Assembly: GCF_016920785.2 (NCBI RefSeq)
Contig: NW_024609846.1
Coordinates: 85,135,816 to 85,199,815, forward strand
From: Ixodes scapularis
Taxonomy: Eukaryota; Arthropoda; Arachnida; Ixodida; Ixodidae
DNA: 64,000 nucleotides
Direction of reading: 5' to 3'
Both the position numbers and the translations under genes were made by a program. The notes under the pieces are model-generated. The model ran no database searches, was not told the DNA's origin, and saw only the letters and a list, made by a program, of their open reading frames with translations. The first letter of the stretch is position 1; every line of letters begins with the position of its first letter. This document shows positions 32,301 through 45,200 of the stretch, piece after piece.

Positions 32301-35300
32301 CAGTGAGCGGACATACCGCTGCGGCGCTGCTTTCAGAGGCATGTTGTCGTCACGACATTCCACTGAAGCTTCATAACCAACTACCAGGTGGTTTTTGATT
32401 ATCGTTCAATTCACTTTAAAATATGTTTTCTTGCGTTTTCTAGCGCAATATTTATGTTTCTGTGGTTGTGCTGCTACCTGCGTCATGTTGAAACAAAGAA
32501 ATGAGCTCCAGAATTTGGTTTCCGTACCCCTTTAAGGGCGTTTTACCGACCGAGTGCAACAGCAACGCCTTGCGACGTACGGGTTGCTATGGCAACAGCT
32601 GCGTCGGCTCCAACAAAACCGGTCCAATACCCCGTTTTTTTGGAGCCAACGCAGATGTTGCCATAGTAAAGGCGCGTTCACACACTTGCAACCGAGTAGG
32701 ACCGACGGAGACAAGACCGGTTTCGAAGCCTCTTGTGTCGGCCTAGCACCTCCTCCGCAGCAGCGCATCCGGTCCTACGCCGTCGCAAGAGGCTTAAAAC
32801 AGGTCTTGACTCAATCGGTCCTACTCGGTTGCTAGTGTGTGAACGGACCTTAACCCGCACGTCGAAAGCCGTTGCAGCCGTGCTCGATCGGACTCTCGCA
32901 AGTGTGTGTACTAACCTTCAGAACGCGGAACGCAAGCGTCAAGGGTTAACGCGTTCGACGAGTGCAGCGGAGACAAAGGCAGCTTTAGGTCTACCCACTA
33001 TACCTGTTTTCACCTCAAGAACCATAGGAAAAAAAGTCCGGCTTCTCGCGGATGATTACTAATTTTCACCTTTAGGTGGAGATTTAAGATATATTTATTA
33101 GCATTTTAGAGTGGATACACGTTATCTTATCTAGGAGTACACGTTTCAAACGCCAAAAGCATCACCTGTGCCTCCGACAACCAAATCTGGCGAGAACTAT
33201 TTCGCGCGGCGTATGAACAATGCGCAAAACTTACTGTTTTCTTGGGGTGAAAACGGGTATAATCATTCGAACCGGAGCTCGGCGTTCTGACGTCCCTGCG
33301 CTCTCTCGTCTCCTTCTTTCCGTCAGTTACTCGTCGCATTGCCACCCAACGATTGAGCACGAGCTCTGCGTCGTGGCACTGCAGGGCACTTGGGCGTTAA
33401 AGCTCGAGATTGGGTCCACTAATTTCGGCCACGGTCGGTCTCAGAGATACGAGAAGAAAGGGACGGGGCCACCAGTCACACTGAACATTATGGCTTCCTT
33501 CTGCGCACCCCCACCTTCGCCTACTGAGCTGTGGAATGCAGGTGAGATTCGCTGCAGCGCTCTTCTGCCACAGAAGCCACGCATATATCTTCACAGTCCA
33601 CTGATCTAAGCATTTTTCGTCTGTGTGCGCAAGCGCTGGGAAGGTGTATGGATTTCCCCGCTGCTTTTGTGACTAGCGTAGAAATTGAGTCTGACGATAC
33701 CTGAGCCTGCTGTCGACGACCGCTGCCCCGTGCTCGCCCAGAGGGCAGGTGCAGCAGGGGTGCCACGTTGTGCAGGTGTGGTGGCGCGCCAGGCAGGCCA
33801 GGTATGGCTCGCTCCACATGGCACCCTCCGCTTTGCAGGCAGGGAAAGGAATGGTCCACAGCCGCGCGCCCAGTTTTTCGAATGCCTTGCTCCGGATGAT
33901 CTGTACCGCCGCCTTGGCGCCTGCACACAGCCGAGGGATTAAACTACGCTTCAATGTCGAAATGTTTCTGACTGCTTGGGAGCACTCGCAAGTTATAACA
34001 ACGCTGTCAAAATACGCACGCGTAAAGGCCCGTTCACACACTTGTGCTTTGCTTACGACTGAGTTCTTGTCATCTCTTACGACGATAGAGCACTCCGACA
34101 CGCTGGCGCCATCATTAGGAGGGCAATAGAACTGCGTTTTACAAGAGCATAGGCTTTTACCAAGTTTAACAAGATTTGCGAGATCAAATGCATATACTAG
34201 AAATGAGAAATGGTCGTTTTTAACATTGTCAAAATATTTTCTAAGCCAACAAAAATAGTATGATGCGCGAAGACAAGAGGAAATATACGGAAATGCCAAG
34301 TGTTCCACGGCTACTCGAATAAATAATACCCTAGTTTTGGCAACATTTCTGATCGCGACAAAGTTACAAAAACAGCAATGGTCTCTTCAAATTCGTAGAG
34401 TTGTGTTGGGCTCCTGCTAATGAAACTCATGCGAACAGCCGAATGCGCGCCTGTAGCTGCGGATATGTAAGGTACATGGTGCCCAGTGGTGTTCAGGCTA
34501 GGGCGGCACACAAACCTCGCAAAAAAAAAACAAATAACCAAAATCAAAAAAAAAAAAAAAAGGATCAGACAGTGACCTTTTTTATTATTACAATGACAGT
34601 CGGTTTCATATCTTGACGTGACGGAGGCACGCTCTGTGGCATTTTACCATTTTCAGCTTGCACTCTACTTTGTTCCACCGCAACTTGACAAACGGCGAAA
34701 GCCGTTTGCGAAGTTGCTCTCTAATTAGCCTTTCGAGCCAAATAGAGCGACAGAGGCGAAGCACATGACAGCCGTTGTCAAAGTTACGGGGGCGAGAGCG
34801 AAAGCAATCCCGTTGAAAGAAGAAGGGTCGACGTGGCACTATACTCATTTAGGTGCCACGTGGACGACCTGCCGAGCTCGTAGGTGGCCGGGGACAAAAC
34901 GCTTTCGACTCGGACGAGGATGTCGGTGCCACTCGCCTTGCACGGCGACCTGGATGTCGTCGGGATGCGTGAGATAGCGCGGGTCGATGACGGGTGCTTC
35001 GTCCGGGTCCGCGCTCCTCAGCCGGACGTGGCCCTTGGACTTGGGCCTGTTGATGATGGGTGCGAGCTGGAAGCCGTGCTCTCCTCGTCTGGGCTTGTAG
35101 TACGCGTCGTAGACCTCGAGAGACGAACGGAGCAGCACCTGTACCCATACGCTCCCCCAAAGCCGCAGTCCCGGGCATCTGCTACCCTACAAAATACACG
35201 GTGTCCACTGGAGACATGATATGGCAAATGTATCGGCGGACGCGCCTCACGGATGTTTTGAGGCGCGTTTGCTTTGTGCCAACCTTTCAAGACGTCTGCA

Positions 35301-38300
35301 GACAGTTTGTGCATGACCAATGCGTGACACGAGTGTCGTACAAGGCGCGCCTCACACGGTGCGTACAGACTGACTTTTGTATAACGCATTACCAGTGTGA
35401 CTGTGGCTTAATGCCTTCTTTAAAAAAAAAAAAAAACACTAACTCACATTAATAATATTTTTTTTTTAAAGTGCTGTGGGTAGGACACGTACGTTTAAAG
35501 ATTAAACTTTTCAAGTATAAACAAAACTATAGCGCTATATTTGCGATATTTACGTCGTGAAACTCAATTGATATATTCAAAAACATCTTGGAATCGCTCA
35601 TATGAGTCTCGCTACGTCTATAGCAAATTGTGTCTCGCGGCGTAAATATGAATTAATTGGGCTGAAAACTTTTTTCTTTCTTCTTATTTTTGTTCGGCGT
35701 AAGTTAAATATTGTGACACATTTGTCTAATCAGAGTGCACAGAAACAAAAACTCACAACGTAGCATCGGTTGCGGTTACGCCGAGTGATGTGAGAATGGC
35801 TAATATCCTTCGAGGGTACTCAGCCTCTCTCGCGCCGTGTTCGAAACGCAGAGTTAGTGGCGTGCTTATTTTATGATCGTATTTGTTTTTATTAAATAGG
35901 GCCCACAGGCACCAGGGACACTGACAGGGTATTTCTGCTCACTAAGGTTCGTATTTGTACATGACATATGAGAGCCCAACTACCCAGAACCCAATTCGCG
36001 GCTCAAAATTCGTTTTCTTTCCGCCCGAAAACCGCCGATCAAGAACTGACCGGTTTGAGTCGCGCTCACTCTCTTCTCCGTGGTCACGTGCCGTTTTCTA
36101 TAGTTTAGACACACACACACTCCAAATATAATCAAAGTCGTCGGTCATCGAAGGCACACACTCAATACTAGAAATGAACAAAAATAATGATACCCATTTT
36201 TAGTGGCTTATAAAAGCTGCAAATACGTTGATTGAAAATAAAAAAGAACAAGATTGCACAGAGAACCGCAAGCATTTTGCATTCTCTGCGTAATTCTCAA
36301 CATGGCGTCTTCTCGAAGGCAGTTGCGGGCTGGATGGCTGAACGAAGCGGACGATGGGGCAGGCGACAAGCTTTGTGGAACCTCTACTTCAGAACTGCTC
36401 TTCGCGGTACCGGCGAATCTGCCTAGCTTCGAAAGAGAAATCGTTTGCCGATCAAAGCAATCAGGATTTTTTTCCGTACGACACGCCCGACCGCCAAGCT
36501 GATTCGTACAAAGACGTCGCCGAGTCGTCGCCCCTTCTCCTCGCTAAAGACATCGCTCGCGCAGATGTTTTTTGCGTTTGCGTTTTTTTGTGCGACGTGC
36601 GAGTTTTTCGTTTGCATCGCCCGGCGGGAAAAACGAAGGAAAAAAAAAAAAAAAAAAAGCAGAAAAGAAAAAAAGAAAACGCGGTCGGGTGTAGCCACGT
36701 GACTTCCGGCAACTCTCTTCTCCTCTACATTTCTTCTTCCTCCCCAGTCCAGTTTCAGTTTAGTTCTTGAGCAGTTGCGTTTTTTTTTTTCACTTTATTA
36801 AAAACATGCGTGACGCTGTAGCAAATTAATAATTGGGTAGTCTTCTGACACCAATTAAATCGCCTGGCAAAAAATATATATATATTTTGGGGTCGTCAGT
36901 GTCCCGTTGATGACTTTCAAACTTGAGCGGTTCAACGCTTATCAAAGAGAGAAAGAAAAAAAGAGAAAGTGATAGAGAGAGAGAGAGAGAGACTATTGTT
37001 ATAAAAGAAAATGTGAGTGTATGTTACTAGCGAACGTAGTGAGATGATTTTTACGCCGTTCGATCCAAGTCTTCCTCCAGCCTTTTGCTCTGGTGGAGTC
37101 TGCAGAATATATGGTCTCCATAGAGTGACGCGCAAGAGATGTAAAATTGGTTTCAGGCTTTGCATGTTACAGGCTCTTAGGCTACAGGCTACATGCTCTC
37201 AGACTAGAGGCTACAGGAAACAGCCTCTCGGGCTACATGCTCTCAGGCTCTGCAGGCTTTGCAAGCTACAGGCTCGAGTGTGTTGCTTTCCTATGTAATC
37301 ACTTAGGACGAGATGACACCCTGGACACTGGCGCTATCCCCCAGGGAGCTGAGATCAGCCTATAACGTGACTAAAGGCTTTGCAACATTTCCGATATCAA
37401 ATCTACGCATTATCTACATGACACAGTCGCTTACAATATTGTCAAAATTATTTTAAGCCCACTTTGCAAGAGATTCACCCAAAACTTATGTAATACACGC
37501 AAGACTCGAGTGTTGCGAACACAATAACAAAAATCACGTTAAAAAAGTAATTAAGATTTATACGTCTGAAATCAATGCAGCTAGAAAATAGTGACTCTTT
37601 ATCACCATACATAGTTTTAAACATGGCTGATTGAGTCATCAATCCGACCGATCACCGATAACAATGCAAAAGAAAGAATTACAGCAAATATAAAATGCAG
37701 ATTAATTAACAACTTTTTTATTGATGTAACCCCGGCCATACTAAACCCAAATCAAATTGATCTTCTTTTAATAAGCTAAAAATATCTTTTTTTCGCGATA
37801 AGACGTTATTTTTCTAGTTTTAGGCTCTTTCCCGTACTGATTTCCTTGCAATGTGACGTTGTGATGACTGACGAGCAAAGTGGAAGTACTAGTTCTAGTT
37901 CGCTGTAGTAGAAATAAAAACCTCAACGCTCCGATTTTCTCAGAAGAGCGTTGCTTTTTGCTCGTGTTTAGCCTGATATAAAGTTTTCACCCTTGGTGAT
38001 TTATTTTTTATTTCAGTACAAAACAAATACACATAGAAAGAGTGATATGATAGGCAAACGCTAAATATAAACTATTTTTTTATTGTTATTTTTGCGAGAA
38101 CGGTTTGATTTAAGCCACTTGGCAAAGATGGTCTGATTTAAATTATGGTTTAAATAATGATTTACATCCGAATTTAAATCATCTGGATTTTTATTATCCA
38201 TCCTGGTTCCAAGGTCACCTCTAGATGGCGCCAGTGTGCCAGTGTGTTCTCTCGTCGGAAGAGGTCACACGAACTTGGTCGTAAGCAAACTCAAGCGTGT

Positions 38301-39224
38301 GAACACAGCGCACTCAAGCTTACTCAAACGTAAACGTGTCAACCAGCCTTACTGACCCAGAGAAAGAGGAACAAAAGTGGTTCTCCGGTCGCTTCCCTCG
38401 GGGTCCAGACGCGTGACCCGCTCACCTCTCGAGTGAGCCCGGTGTCGATGAGGTAGCGCTCTCCTTCGTCGCTGCTCGGCGACACGGACATGAGCACGAT
38501 CTCCACGTCGGGGTAGTCCAGGCTGGCGTTCACGAAGGGCGTGTTCACGAAGGCCAGCACTTCGATGCCGGCCGGGACGGCCAGGGGGCCTGTGGCAACC
38601 GTTGCTTTTAGCCCGAAGGCAATGGGTTTCCCCCTGCGTTCAACCGAAAGCTCAGAGGAACGAGGGGACAGTTGGGAGGGGGGACGTACAAATATATGTC
38701 TATACGCATCTTGCATAAATGAAGCAAAGCAAGGAAAAAACAAGGATGGGTAGAGATAACACAAAGAGGACGTGTGCTGTGAGAGGTTCTTTGCATGCAG
38801 TGGATTTACTATATAAAATAGACCTGTCCCGTGAGAGGTCCTATGTAGGTAGGTTAATACGACATTTCGAATGGGGACAACTCTTCAGCTGAAAATGTTA
38901 CGTCTAAGGAATTTTATACCCCTCGAGGCAAAAAAAATATGTGAATGAGTCAACCAGCATACAAACAAAACGAAACACAAGTGAACAAACAAGTGCATTT
39001 CATGCAGGTTGGAGTTCTGCTAAACAAATGAAAACGAAGACATGAAAAGAAACATAAACACACATTAGCGTCCAGTACGTGCACTCTGACTCCAGTGACT
39101 CACTCACTCACATTGGTAGAGGCTCGAACATTAACCTCCTCTATACTGCATATACACAACAGCAATACTAAAAAACAAAAACAAAAAAGGAGATTTAAGC
39201 ATGAATCATTTAGGCGAGACGAAT

Positions 39225-39257
<33 letters not shown>

Positions 39258-42200
39258 TGACGGTTCACAAAACGTTTTTTCTCCCTTCACTAAGTGTAGC
39301 TCTCTCACCTCTTTTCACTTAACTTCAAGACGCTTGCGTTTCACATTTGGTTACATTAAGTCTAAGTTTAGTTTCACACGCATACATTATACTCAGGGTG
39401 AAAAAGAAATAATTATTTCTTTTAGAAGAATAAATAAATCAGATTTTTTAATTCAAATTAAACTTACATAATTTAAATAGTTACTTTTTATCACCAGATC
39501 TGCGTGTTTTTTAATATGTCTGATATCAGTCTTTCCTGCTTGATCACTCTTTGCTTCAAATATAAAATAAATGCCCCCTGAGAAGCAAGCACTGATGGAA
39601 AAACGGTAAATAAAAAATATTTTCAGTGTTATTTCTGGGAAAAGTGTTCAATTTAAACCTTAATTTAAATCATAATCTAAATCACGATTTAAATCATCTT
39701 CATTTTTATTCTTTACCCTGAAGCTACTGCGCCCTGAAAGCCCCGAGTACCCTCTGACCAGGGATGGGCAAAATACATGCAAATATGTATCGAAATACAC
39801 ATAAAAAATACTTCGTCAAAAATGTATTTAATTACAAATTTAATTACATTTCCAAAAAAAAAAAACATTTAACTACAAGATACAAATACAACCAAATGTA
39901 TTTAGTCTCCTCCAAATACTTTTCCAAATACATTCCTCAAAATTTGCGTCAGCAAGTTCAGGGCACCTGCAACGGGTTTCTGGGTATCTCATTTTCATTT
40001 TGCATCGCACACTCCGGAGTTAGTGTGAAAGGCTCTAGTAACGTAATAAAAATATAATCACAAAAAAATGTAATCAGCTTGGACGTAATAGGTGAAAAAA
40101 GTACAGAGCTTCAAGCAGCTTTTTCTGTCGATTACATTTTGGTATAGACCAACAAAGAACCGAGACGATCAGGACGCGCAGCACTAGCTAGAGATTTTTT
40201 TATTGTTGCAACCCGCACCAGTTACGAAAATCTGGACGACCCGCGCATTTAGAATGTTCCAGGCAAAAATATGGATGAAAATCAGGCTGGAAAGCATCAC
40301 AAGTTGTCACAGGCGCTTATTTAGCCAGTCTGCCTGTGAACGTTGATTTCGCCACTATTCTTGCCCTGGACTAGCACCGTAATCACAAAGTCACTAAACG
40401 CTTGCGCTTGATTGAGAGACACTGCATTTGGTGCAGAACGTAGCTTTCTTCCTGCTCTGGACAGTGACAATAAATTTGAGGGATGTATTTTCACCCACAA
40501 AATGGTATTTAATTACAATTGTATTTGAAATACCCACGTTCTAGTATTTAAATACGCACGTCAAATACATTACACAATTTGTAATTAAATACAAATGCAA
40601 AATACACAAAGTAATTGAAATACGTATTTTAAATACTTGTATTTGAAATACTGCCCATCCCTGCCTCCGACAAACAAGCTTCTAGATCTCTCGATGGCGC
40701 CCCGTCTCTCGTCTGGACTCTCAGAAGGTCCAGCGTGCATACTGGCCTGTGATGCGCAGCAGGAACACCAATCGCTGATCTGCCTGCCATCAGTTTAATC
40801 TAATAAGATGGGTCGACAGCGTCGTGTCCTTATGGTAATTAATAAAGTGACAAAAACGGCGTCCACCTCCCTTTTGATATCCGAAATCGGACGGTCATTA
40901 GAGCCGGACACCGATCACACTTCTCATAAGTTGAATATAAAAACGCCGTGCATGCCCTGGCACATGCTCGAAGGACTCAGCACTGCCACCCCTCGGACTC
41001 TACCTCTTTTCTGTTAAGGTGTGAGCAAAAAGGAGAGTTAATTTATGCGCGTCGTATCGCGACCGGTACCTCTCCTCCCGAAGACGTAGTCTGTGATGAT
41101 GGCCATGTTAGCCAGCTGCAGCTCGGCGCCCTTCTTCATGGTCGCTGCCACGCCGCCCGTGAACATGTGGTCCTGAAGGTTCTGTCCCACCGGAAGGTCT
41201 GCGACAAGCGAGATCTGCGAGGAGAGCTTCTTCGTTATTCTCCTTCAAAATAATATCGCGCTTTTAGGATTTAGCATGCTATGTTCTTGTATCATAAATG
41301 CACGTTCGAACACGCCATACTTTTTTTCTGTAACATGTTTGTGCAAACTTGGGCGCTAAGTTTTCACTTCGATGATGGCTCGTAGCTCAAAGGCATGATC
41401 AGCACATATGTGTATAGTTGACGTATCTTTAAAAATATTGGTGAGTTCAAAATCGTAAACGGGTTAGGGCACGAAAATTTAACGGGAGATTATTCTTTAA
41501 ATAGAATGCTCATGAACACCAAGTTTCGAGATTTTTAGACCTTTAGTAATTGTAATAATCAATTAACGAATGTTCATCATTTTTATCTCGCGACCAGGCA
41601 AAAACATTGCCCAAGTTAGTCATAGAGATCAATGACAGTGGACGTGTTTTTCTGGAGCTCCGGTAAAATTAAGTATCTTTTATTTATTTATTATTTTTTT
41701 TTTACAGCGACGCTGTTAAGGGCTAGTTTCCTCAGTATCATGTTGGTGGACAAACAGATCTTGACACAAAACTCTGGACAGTTACCGCCATCTATTAGCG
41801 ACGGCGGCAACCTTTCCAGCCTTTTCACTCTGGCTTGCCGACTTGCGGCCGGCCATTACTTCATTCCCACCATAGCACAGCTTCGCTGATCTTCCGCCTT
41901 CACCAGAGTGAAAAGGCTGATTTTTTTGTCTTTGTTTAAGTGTGCATAAGGTAGAAAATGAGATAGTGCTAAGTAGTGATATTGTGTAAGGATAGCTTTT
42001 GAATTTAAATTGGATTGTTTAGTTTAGCGCTTAGCGTTAGGGAAGATGATTTACTGGGGTGACGTCACAAGCTTTGTTTAAACGTATAACGCGATGGTAG
42101 GACCGTATTTTTTTTTTTTTTTTTGCAGAAGTTTGTGACAACGTGAATAGATAAGATTTGCTTTGCGCTTAACGTTTCCTGAAAATAGTTTGTGACAACA

Positions 42201-45200
42201 AAAACCGGTTAGTTTTTATATTTTATTTTTGTGGCGTTATTTCGTGACAGCCTTCGAGAGGCGGTCCATGTGGTGCTACAGGTGGGGCTTGCCACGCAGG
42301 ACAGTGTGGTAAGTTATTTTGAGTGATGGAAGAAAAAAAAATTAGAGGACGACTGAACACTTAACACTTATGTAGACAGGTGCAGACAGAATGAATGATT
42401 GCGAGACGAACGCGAAAAAATAAAGAGGTCGAAAAGGAAGGCGAAGGGGAGGTGCATTGCGACGCGTGTTGGAGGTGGTGCTATTTAGATGAAACCTTGT
42501 TTCCGATTGTGTATACGGCACAGAAGGCAGAGTTCACCTGCAGGATTTGTCTAAGACAGGCAGAGCTCCCCTCCACCAGCTCTCTACACTGGAACTGGTG
42601 GGGGAACTGCAGAAAGAAAGAGAGTGTAGGGCGGCGCTGGAGGCCGAGGTTGGGGAGCTGAGGGAGAGCCTAATGGCAAAAAGCGAGAGCGCAGCTAACC
42701 AGTTGGAAGGACGGATTGAGGGGATAGATACAAGGGTAAAGTTAGAAAGACAGACGCGGAAGGCAGTGTAGACGGAGCTGGGAGGGCTAAAACGCAGAGA
42801 CAGTCGGATGGTGGGCGCGCCAAAGGTGGGAGAGCCGAGTGCTGACGGGAGGCGCCTTCCCCAGCAAGGAGATGTAGGAGATAGCAAGGACAAGGCCCGA
42901 AATGAATGCCGACAACGCCGACATTCAGCCAGATAGCCGGAACAAGTGGGGCCACGGGAGGACAGACAAACACAGCATCAGAAAACAAGAGGAGGAATGT
43001 GACAGGACAAGGGCAAAGGGAGGCAAAGCGCAGGATGGTGTTAACGGTCGGAAGTTAGAATGTGTCAGGATACAAAGTGGCGGTCCTAAAGACGGTAAGG
43101 TATGATGAGATGGTGCAGGCAGAGGACAGGCCAGGCAGGAGTTTTAGATGAGGTAATGGATAGAGCCAAGGACAGGATCTAGGACAACATGAAGGGAAAG
43201 ATTCTAGTTGTCGTAGACGCAGGGGTAAATGATGTCCGTTGTGCACCATCCCAAAGGTCCAGTGAAGGAGGTCGGAGTAGCCAAGCAGATTATTTTAGCG
43301 AATGGAGTTATACGGGTGATAAGGTAGGCCCTAAGGTACGACGTGATGGATGTCAACCAGGAGATCTATGGGACTGGAGCATACCACCTTTTCTCCTGGG
43401 ATGGCATCCATTACAGCGTACCTTCGGGTAGGGTACAAGATGGGACGTACAGCTAGGTTTTTTTTACGGGCAAAGAAGGGCCCGAGGAGAGTTCCTGTCT
43501 GACAAGGGAAGAGGCCACAAGGAAGGACAGGACTATGACTCGCAGGAGAAAAAGAAAAATACAACAGAATGTAGGGTTTATAAATATGCGAGGTGGTAGG
43601 ATTAGGGTGAAGTAGACGGAAATTAAGGATCAACTCCAAAATGAAAATTTTACAGCATACGGGGTCGCGGAGACACATCTTAGAGACATAGAAGAACAAC
43701 CTTTCATGCCAGAGTGCACGTGGATGGGATGCAACGGGAAAGGAAAGGAACGAAAATGGGGAGGTCTAGGGGAATTGGTGAAAGGAAAAGATTGAAAGAG
43801 AGTCAAGGAAGATTCTTGGGACATTTGTGGGTGCAAGGTAGTATTGGGGGTGTGCCAACGCTCTTGGGATTTGTATAATTGTGGGCCGAAATGATACGAG
43901 AGAGGAAAACGCAGAGCACATAGGATGCATAAAACTTCATATCAAGGAAATCGGAAAGGACACTGAAATAATAATCATAGGAGATATGAATGCTTACTTT
44001 GAGGAATTTGATGGTTTCACAGACGCGTCAGGAAGAACGTTACAGGAGTTATGCGAGGCCTTAGATATAGTACTGGTAATTATGCGCCCCAAATGTGAGG
44101 GAAAAGTAGCACGGAAGAGGAACATCTCTCAATCGACTGTAGGCTCAAGTATGACGTCCCGCAAACTGTACAACAGATTGAGTCGCATGTAGATAGACGA
44201 AGGAATGAAAAGCTTAAGAAGTGGCCATAAACGAATTAAGGTTAATTTTGGCAGGACACAGTAAGAACCAGAATCACAGAAGCAAGGAGACAAGATAGGT
44301 TTTAGTGACACAGCTAAACGAAATATCAAAACGATTGGAGGACAAGGTAGCCAGACAAGCAGGGAAAGAGTGGTCGTACGATGAATTACTAGAAATATTC
44401 AAAAGGGAGTTAGAACGAAACCAAGCCAGATATAAAAGACAAATGCAAACACAGGCCAAAAGCTGGTGAAATAAGGAAGCCAAAGCAGCCATAAATTAGA
44501 AACAAGAAGCATCCAGAAAGCATAGACGAGCAAAAAAAAAAGGGGGGGGGGGTGTTTCTGCAGAAGAAATAGAGAACAAATGGAAGGACTTCTCGGAAAG
44601 GACATCAGCGTCATGTGCTTTCATCCAGCACTAGATCGGAAAATACGGAATGAAATTAACAAGAAAAATTAACCGAAATGATAGGAATGCAACCAAGAAG
44701 TTTTGGGGGCGCATTAGTTCGCAGGGTAGAAGACAGAGATGCGTCACCACTCATTAACTACTGGTGATGGGACACTAGCAGAAGGGGAGGAGGCGTGCAG
44801 CGTGCTAATATATTAGGAGCATCGACGAGGAAATGTTTTCAGACCTAAAGCATCCAGAAACCACGAAAATAATAGATTGTAGTGATAGCCAACCACACTT
44901 TAGCGAAGTACCACAGATAACACCAAGGGAATGGAAAAGAGTCGAAAGCAGAGTGTCAGCAGAAACATCAACTGTACCAGATATGGCACACCAATGAGAC
45001 TAGTGAAAATACTTGGAAATACAACTAAGTTTATGCTGCAGCGAAAAAGTGGAAAGAAAATATTGTTTGGGGGAGGTACCCAAGACTCGGCGACAACGCA
45101 GGATGAGGCTGCTATGCAAGGGTATAAAGGCGACAGGGACAACATCAAAACCTACCGCCCCATAACGGTAACATCTGTGCTATACAGACTGGCAATGCGG

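Noticed and set aside
36232..36770. Overlapping open frames on both strands
   Set aside because: No domain is visible, and the right half is an A-rich low-complexity stretch.
39394..39719. Possible hAT-type element with ends CAGGGTGAAAAAG and CAGGGTAAAGAAT
   Set aside because: The ends are similar but the flanking 8 bases do not match, so the borders cannot be supported.
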